Shown here piece by piece: positions 6,375 through 13,600 of a stretch of 15,028 nt of DNA (its first letter is position 1; each line of letters starts with the position of its first letter). The position numbers and the translations under genes are program-made. Below the pieces are notes generated by a model that was not told the origin of the DNA, made no database searches, and was given only the letters and a program-made list of their open reading frames with translations. Origin of the DNA: Oscillospiraceae bacterium (lineage in GTDB: Bacteria; Bacillota_A; Clostridia; Oscillospirales; Oscillospiraceae); contig CADBKB010000028.1 of assembly GCA_902795095.1 (NCBI GenBank), positions 1 to 15,028 of the forward strand, read 5' to 3'.

Positions 6375-6772
6375 CACTGCCCCGTTGGAAACGCCTGCTC
6401 CTCGGCCTCGCTTTGCCGGCGGGGGCGGCGCTGGTGCTGGTGTACATGCGCCTGGGCGGCGTCGGCATGAAGTGTCCTGTCTACGAGCTGACGGGGCTCT
6501 ACTGTCCCGGCTGCGGCTCGGGGCGGGCGGTCTACAGCGCCCTGCACGGCCGTTTTGCCGAGAGCTTCCGCTGCAATCCCGCCCTGTATCTGCTGGGCAT
6601 TCCCATGCTGTATGTGGCAGTGCATGAATATGCGCGCCTCGTGTTCCCCCGGCTGAAGCTCCGGCCGATCTACATCTCCAGGGGCGCTTCCGTTGCGCTG
6701 GCCCTGGCGCTGCTGATCTGGGGGATCGTCCGCAATCTTCCCGCGTGCTCATTCCTGGCCCCGGCCGGGTGA
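6371..6772 (+). CDS. DUF2752 domain membrane protein
   Basis: A 133-residue membrane protein with the hallmark DUF2752 motif: CPVYELTGLYCPGCGSGRA (residues 35-53), including C45 and C48, next to a first membrane segment (8-27). Two further hydrophobic segments lie at about 72-92 and 105-122. The family is widespread and has no firmly known function. The cysteines could bind metal or undergo redox change. Start choice is uncertain: ATG at 6371 gives the normal beginning MTLPRWKR and overlaps the TGA of a short leader frame, while an in-frame ATG at 6356 would add five residues. Neither has a strong ribosome binding site. It is followed 30 bases later by the zinc-ribbon gene, with no terminator between, so the two form an operon. 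Confidence 0.85.
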   Translation: MTLPRWKRLLLGLALPAGAALVLVYMRLGGVGMKCPVYELTGLYCPGCGSGRAVYSALHGRFAESFRCNPALYLLGIPMLYVAVHEYARLVFPRLKLRPIYISRGASVALALALLIWGIVRNLPACSFLAPAG

Positions 6773-6802
6773 CAGTAAGACTATTCCAGAGGAGGAAGTA
6801 TT

Positions 6803-7339
6803 ATGGCAGTATGTACCCATTGCGGCGCCGTCAATTCCGACGACAGCAAGTTCTGCACAAGCTGCGGCGCACCCTTGCCCCAGGCGACAGCCCCCGTCGC
6901 AGCAGCCGCAGCCGCGGCCGCCGCGATCCCGGAGATCCCCGCCGAGCCGGCGATCCCCGCGCAGCCCCAGGCTCCCGTGCCCGAGCTCACCTTTGACGCG
7001 CCTCAGCCCACCTACACCCCGCCCCAGGCGCCGGAGGCGCCCCAGCAGCCGGTCTATGCCCAGCAGCCGGTCTATACCCAGCAGCCGAACTACGGTGCGG
7101 CCCAGCAGGTCACGCCCGTTTCCACCGGCGGCCTTCTGGCCTGGGCCATCATCTCGATCCTTCTGTGCACCATTCCCGGCATCGTCGCCCTGGTCAAGGT
7201 CCTGGGCATCAACAACAGCGTCACCGTGGAGGAGCAGCAGAAGAAGCTGTCCAGCGCCAAGACCTGGTGCATCATCGCCACCGTCCTGGGCGCGCTCACC
7301 GTCCTGGGCTCCATCGCCTCCAACCTGATGAACAGCTGA
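6803..7339 (+). CDS. zinc-ribbon, CD225/dispanin-like membrane protein
   Basis: A 178-residue protein. Residues 4-21 form a zinc ribbon with two CxxC pairs (C4, C7, C18, C21; CTHCG and CTSCG). A long disordered Ala/Pro/Gln-rich linker follows (28-108), with the repeated unit QQPVY. The C-terminal part (110-175) has two membrane segments joined by a charged loop (VEEQQKKLSSAKTW), a layout resembling the CD225/dispanin fold or a DUF4190-like domain. AGGAGG at 6790-6795 is seven bases before the ATG. It is the second gene of the operon with the DUF2752 protein. Such small membrane proteins often occur together, but no reaction is known. The family assignment of the C-terminal part is moderate, the zinc ribbon clear. 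Confidence 0.82.
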   Translation: MAVCTHCGAVNSDDSKFCTSCGAPLPQATAPVAAAAAAAAAIPEIPAEPAIPAQPQAPVPELTFDAPQPTYTPPQAPEAPQQPVYAQQPVYTQQPNYGAAQQVTPVSTGGLLAWAIISILLCTIPGIVALVKVLGINNSVTVEEQQKKLSSAKTWCIIATVLGALTVLGSIASNLMNS

Positions 7340-7362
7340 GACGTCCATCGCCCCGCACTTTG

Positions 7363-7396
7363 AATCCCCCCTGACAAAAGCCAGGGGGGATTTTTT
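7363..7396 (+). terminator. intrinsic terminator of the DUF2752 operon
   Basis: A perfect 11-bp stem AATCCCCCCTG / CAGGGGGGATT (7363-7373 with 7382-7392) has an 8-base loop and runs directly into six T's (7391-7396). It lies 24 bases after the stop codon. Confidence 0.93.
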
Positions 7397-7458
7397 GTGT
7401 AGATTCCATAAAAATCCAGAAAAAGAAGGCTTTCTTCGTCGATACTCCACAAAAGGGA

Positions 7459-7487
7459 TTGAAAAAATTGTGAGCAGGGTGTACAAT
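7459..7487 (+). promoter_or_regulatory. promoter of the GH3-GH10 gene
   Basis: TTGAAA (7459-7464), a 17-base spacer and TACAAT (7482-7487) match a sigma-A-like promoter. The start would be near 7494-7495, leaving an untranslated leader of about 135 bases. The leader is very C-rich near 7575-7604, with CGCCGCATC repeated at 7581-7589 and 7596-7604. Confidence 0.65.
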
Positions 7488-7489
7488 AT

Positions 7490-7500
7490 TGACAGTGTCA
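7490..7500. promoter_or_regulatory. palindrome TGACAGTGTCA at the predicted start site
   Basis: An 11-bp perfect palindrome with a single central base lies over the predicted transcription start of the xylanase gene. Its place fits a repressor operator, but no regulator for it is encoded in this window. Confidence 0.3.
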
Positions 7501-7631
7501 TTTTGCGGCGCTGACGCTTCACGGCGCGGCAAATTCCCGGAAAATCCGCTGCTGAAGGAGACGGACGATCCGGGCCGCCCCGCCGCATCCGCCCCCGCCG
7601 CATCAAGTTTTGCACAGAAAGGAGAAACAAA

Positions 7632-10600
7632 ATGAAAAGAATCATCACCTTGTGCACGGCGCTTTGTCTGCTTCTGAGCCTTTGCCTGCCTGCATTCGCC
7701 GAGACGGGCGCGAAAGCCCCCTCGACGGTTGCTCCGGTCAAGATCTCCGCGGCAACGCCCATCTACAAGGACGAGAGCTACTCCTACGCCGAGCGCGGCC
7801 TCGATCTGGTCTCGCGCATGACGGAGGAGGAGATGATCTCACAGACCGCCGGTTATAACTCCCCGGCCATCGCTCGCCTCGGCGTCGCCACTTACATGTG
7901 GTGGAACGAAGCGCTGCACGGCTACAACCAGGAGGGCTGGTTCGGCATCCAGACCGACGGCTCCTCGTTCCCGTCCAGCTATTCCATGGGCGCGTCCTGG
8001 GATCCCGATATTTACTATCAGGAGGCCGTCCAGATCGGCGCAGAGATCCGTGAGCGCGTCAAGGGCAACCGCTACAACCTCACCATGTTCTCCCCGACCA
8101 TCAACCTGGCCCGTGACCCCCGCTGGGGCCGCAACGACGAGGGCTACGGCGAAGATCCCTTCATCACCGGTCTTCTGGCCTCCTCCTTCGTCAACGGCGT
8201 TGAAGGCAAGACCATGGACGGCGAGTTCATCCGCAAGAACGCCAACGGCGAGGGTGTGAAGCAGGCCGGCACCACCATCAAGCACTATGCGGCCAACAAC
8301 TCCGAGAAGAACCGCTACACCTCCGGCGCCGACAACGTCACCGTCCGTGAGATGCGCGAATACTACACCCGCGCCTCCCGCATCGTGACGAAGAAAGCCG
8401 ACGTCAGCTCGGTCATGATGGCCTACAGCTCCGTGTCCGGCATCCCCATCTCCTTCAGCTCCTACTATATGGACACCCTGCTGCGTCAGTCTTATGGCTT
8501 CAACGGCTACATCGTCTCCGACTGCGACTCCGTCGCCGTTTCCTACAACCGCAGCGTCCATAAGAACAACCCCCACACCAATGCCAACTACACCCTGGGC
8601 GAGGGCTTTGCCAACGCGCTGGCCAACGGCCTGGACCTGCAGTGCAACGCCGGCGAGACTGACAGCCTGGGCTCCTATGCCTCGAACTATGAGCAGCTCA
8701 AGGCCGAAGCCGACGGCAGCCCCGTCGTCACCGACAAGGGCTACTTCACCAGGCAGCAGGCGGAGGTCAGCGTGGCCCGTCTGATGACCCAGCGCATGAA
8801 GCTGGGCGAATTCGACGAGAATAACTTCTATGCCGACGAGGGCAAGGCCCGCCTCGACGCCGGCAACGACGGCGCGTACGTCAACGGCGTCGCCGGTCAG
8901 ACCCAGGAGCGTATCGACCTGGCCGACGACCTGTCCCGCGCCACCATCGTTCTGCTGAAGAACGAGAACGACACCCTGCCCATCAAGGCCTCTGAGATCG
9001 ACGCCGCTGCCGACGGCTACGACGTCGCCATCGTCGGCCCCGTCGGACAGTCCAACTTCCGCGGCGGCTATTCCTCCACCCTGTGCAACGAGGCCAACGT
9101 GGTCACCATCGAGCAGGCCATCAAGACCGCCTTTGCCGATAGCTCCTACTATCCCCAGGCCACCGTCGACAACGCCAATGTCAACTACTACTATGGCTTC
9201 TCCAGCAGCGTGAACCGCAACTCCTTCACCGGCCTGCAGTCCAGCCAGATCGACGTCAGCCAGGTGGCCGAGGATCTCGACCTCGCCATCGTGGTGGTCG
9301 GCCAGGGCAACGGCGACTCCCGTGAGGACGGCGACCGCACCGACCTGAACCTGGCCCAGGCTCAGATCGACCTGATCAAGGCGGTCAAGGAAAAGAACCC
9401 CAAGAAGCTCGTGCTTGTCATGGAGACCTACGGCCCCGTCCAGATGGTTGACGACATTGTGGACAATGCCGACGCCATCCTGTGGTCCGGCTTCAACGGC
9501 TTCCGCAAGGGCACCGGCTTCGGCGAAGCCATCACCGGCAAGAACAATCCCTCCGGCCGCATGAACGCCACCTGGCTGAAGGACATGATCAACGATACCC
9601 CGGGCTTCTTCGACTACAGCCTGTTCCCCTCCAACGGTGAGGGCGGCCGTACCTACATGTACAATGTCGAAGACACCATCTATCCCTTCGGCTATGGCCT
9701 GAGCTATTCCGACTTCGCCTATGCCGCCAACGGCTCCATGCTGGGCGCGTCTGCCAAGAACGGCCTCGTGGTCGGCACCGCCAGCGCTCCCATCACCGGA
9801 GACAGCACCATCAACGTCTCCTTCCAGATCAAGAACAACTCCGACGTGCCCGGCAAGCAGGTTGCCGAGGTCTATGCCGTCTCCCCCGGCGCCGGCGAGA
9901 ACAACATCCCGCTCAAGCGCCTCGTGGGCTTCGACAAGGTCGAAGTCGGCGCCAACGCCACCGTGGACGTCACCATCCCCGTGAAGGTCACGGATCTGGC
10001 CTTCTTCAACGAGGAGAAGGACTGCTACGAGCTGACCCCCGGCACCTGGAAGATCTGGGTCGCCATGAGCAGTGACTTCAACGAAGCCACCGACCTCTCC
10101 GAGGAATTCAAGATCGAGAACGGCGCGATCCGTGAGGATCCTGCGGTCGTCACCGTGAAGCCCACCCAGGCCGGCGACGCCGCCAAGGGCATCTCCGAGC
10201 GCGTGATCTTCGATCTGAGCAAGGATCCCGCAGAGAACATCATCGATCCCGGCATCGCCGTGGCCATGACCAATGAGAAGCTCTACGGCGTGCGCGTCGT
10301 CAAGAACGTGCCCGGCGTGGACATCGGCGTGGACGCAGCCGCCGCCACCGAGGCCGGCAACGGCTTCGCCAATCCCGACACCGCCGCCGATCTGCCGCGC
10401 CTCGAGGCCGGCAAGACCGCCGACGAGCTGCCGCACATCGGCGAGAAGTTCACCCTGCCCGACACCTACAAGGTCGATTTCGCCACCAACCGTCCCGAGG
10501 TTGTTGCGGTTGAGGACGGCCAGCTGGTCATGAAGGGCATCGGCGTGGCCACCCTTACCGCCACCGTCACCGGCCCCAGCGGCGTGTCCGCCTCCGAGGA

Positions 10601-13600
10601 ATTCACCGTCTGCGTCAAGGCCGAGCCCGGCCTGGAGTCGATCAGCGTCGGTGAGACCAAGTACAAGAAGTTTGACCCGCAGAACTACGGCATCAACGTG
10701 GCTGTGCCCGTGGGTACCAACCCCGACAACGCCGGCCTCGTCGTGACCGCCACCGCTGCGGAAGGCGCCAACATCGAGTACCTGAGTAAGAATGAAGCGG
10801 GCGAGTTCGTGCCCAACGAGACCCGCACCCCCGCCTCCATCCCCGGCACCGTGTATATCCGCGTCACCGGCGACGACCTCATTGAGCAGATCTACGAGGT
10901 CAACTACGCCGAGGACGCCGCCATCGCCCCGATGGTCGGTGCTGCCTACGCCCTCGCCAGCGACATCGTGCCCGGCAAGACCTATGTCATCGTCGCCGAC
11001 GGCAAATATGCCCTGACCAACCGTCAGGAAGGCCCGGCCCTGCGCACCTACGCGGGCGGCGCCACCACCACCCTGGCCTCCAAGCCCGTGGTTGTGGTCG
11101 ACGGCAAGATCAACAGCATGGTCTCCGACGATATGCTGTGGACCGTCCAGGAAGCCGACGCCCCCGCCGCCTATGACGGCCAGGCGCAGTACTTCCTCAA
11201 GGATGCCGCAGGCAATTTCCTGCGCCGCGGCTCCGGCTCCTCCGGCCAGGGCGCCCAGCTCCTGTCCGAGGCGCTGTACAGCAACGTCCGCTACAACACC
11301 TGGTCCTTCAAGGCCTATGACGGCATGGACGCCACCTACAGCCTGTATGCCAACTCCGAGAGAGCCTACGGCACGGACTATCCCTTCTACGTCTACGGCA
11401 ATGAGACCAGCTTCGACTCCCCGGCCAGAGCCCAGCGCACGGAGGCGGATCCCTTCGCCTTCATGAACAATGACGACTGCTCGAAGATCACCCTGTATGA
11501 GTACACGGAGATCGTGGGCGGCGGCGAGGATATCGACTTCACCAACCCCGCCGACGAGCCCAAGTACACCGTCATGGGCCAGGATACCTACGCCCTTGCC
11601 GAGGGCACCGGCGTCACCCTCACCCCGACGGCGGACGCCTTCGAGCCCGTCACCGCCGGCTGCGGCGGCAGCGCTGCCGACTCCACGCCGAAGGATCTGA
11701 TCCGCGTACCCGTCACCGGCGATTGGACCGCCACGGTCAACCTGGCGTACGATCCCAACGACGCGGCCAACGCCTCCGCCTACTATGCCTTCATGGCCAT
11801 GGCCGGCGAGGACTACAAGAACATGGCCGGTATCCGCGGCACCGGCACCCAGTGCCAGGACTTCCTGCGGCAGGACAACGAGATCATGGATCCCGTCCAG
11901 CCCGCCAACGGCTTCACAGACGCCGGCCTGTACTGGCTGCGCCTGCAGAAGGAAGGCACCACCTACACCGCCTCCATCTCCACCGACGGCGCCGAATTCA
12001 ACGAGCTGTTCATCATGGAGGACACCGACGTTGAGGCCGACTACATCGTGCTCGACGCCTACAAGACCTCCAGCTCCACCTGGGGCAGCCAGGCCGTGTG
12101 GAACATCACGCTGAAGTCCCTCGTCTTCGGCGACGGCACCCAGTCCGGTCCCAGCAAGACCGCGCTGAAGAAGGCCATCGCCGACGCCAACGCCATCGAC
12201 AAGTCCGAGTACACCGAGGCTTCCGTCGCCGCTCTGGAGACCGCCGTGGCCAACGCCGTGCTGATCCGCGACAAGGCTGACGCCACCCAGGACGAGATCG
12301 ACGACGCCACCCAGGCTGTGCGCGACGCCATTGCCGCCCTCGTGAAGGAGGACAAGGCCGACACCACTGCGCTGGAGGCCGCCATCGCCCGCGCCGAGGC
12401 TGTGAACAGAGACCTGTTCACCGACGAGTCCCTGGCAGCCATGGACGCTGCGCTGGCTGAGGCCCGCACCGCCCTGGCCGAGTCCCGCCTGCAGGCCGTC
12501 ATCGACGACGCCGCCCGGGCTCTGAACGACGCCATCGACGCGCTGGAGAAGAAGCCCGAGGATCCCGACAAGGGCCTGAAGGACTACTTCAAGGATTACT
12601 TCAAGATCGGCACCTGCCTGAGCGCCAGCGAGGCCCGCAAGCCCGAGGGCCAGGCCTTCACCCTCAAGCACTTCAACTCCGTCACCTGCGAGAACGAGAT
12701 GAAGCCGTCCGAGGTCCTGGACCAGGCCGCCTCCCAGGCCGCCGGCGACAACGTCACCGTCAAGGTCCGCCTGACCGACAACACCCGCGCCATCCTCGAC
12801 TTCTGCAGCGAGAACCACATCCCCATGCGCGGCCATGTGTTCGCATGGTACAGCCAGACCCCGGGTTGGCTCTTCAACGAGAACTTCGAGAACAACGGCG
12901 CCACCGTCTCCCAGGAGATCATGGACCAGCGTCTCGAGAGCTACATCAAGAACTACTTCGAGCTGCTGGCCACCGAGTACCCCGACCTGGAGTTCTACTC
13001 CTTCGACGTGTGCAACGAGGCCTTCACCGACTCCAACCCGTCCGGCATGCGCGGCGCCAACCAGTCCGGCTGGATCCGCGTCTACGGCGACGAGACCTAC
13101 ATCTACAAGGCATTTGAATATGCGCACAAGTACAAGCCCGAGGGCTGCATGCTCGCCTACAACGATTACAACGAGTATAACGACGGCAAGCTCGAGGCCA
13201 TGTACGAGCTTTGCAAGAACCTGTACGAAAAGGGCTGGCTGGACTGCGTCGGCATGCAGTCGCATCTGGAGCTGCCCAGCAACCCCACCATCGAGCGTTA
13301 CCGCAACGCTATGGCGAAGTTCGCTTCCATCGGCTGCAAGATCATGGTCACCGAGCTTGACGTCCAGAACAACAACGACGCACAGCAGCTGGCCGATTAC
13401 TATCAGCAGCTCTTCGAAATCTACACCGACTACAAGGATCAGATCGAAGCGGTCGTCTTCTGGGGCAACAACGACGGCGTGAGCTGGCGCTCCAGCCGCA
13501 ACCCGCTGCTGTTCGACCGCAACTATCAGCCCAAGCCCGCCTACTACGCTGTCCTCGACGCCATCTCCGACCACGAGCACGTGTTCGAGGAAGTGCGCAA

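Noticed and set aside
7489..7494. TTGACA as a second -35 box before the xylanase gene
   Set aside because: No -10-like hexamer occurs 16-18 bases downstream (the region reads GC-rich), while TTGAAA/TACAAT just upstream forms a proper pair.
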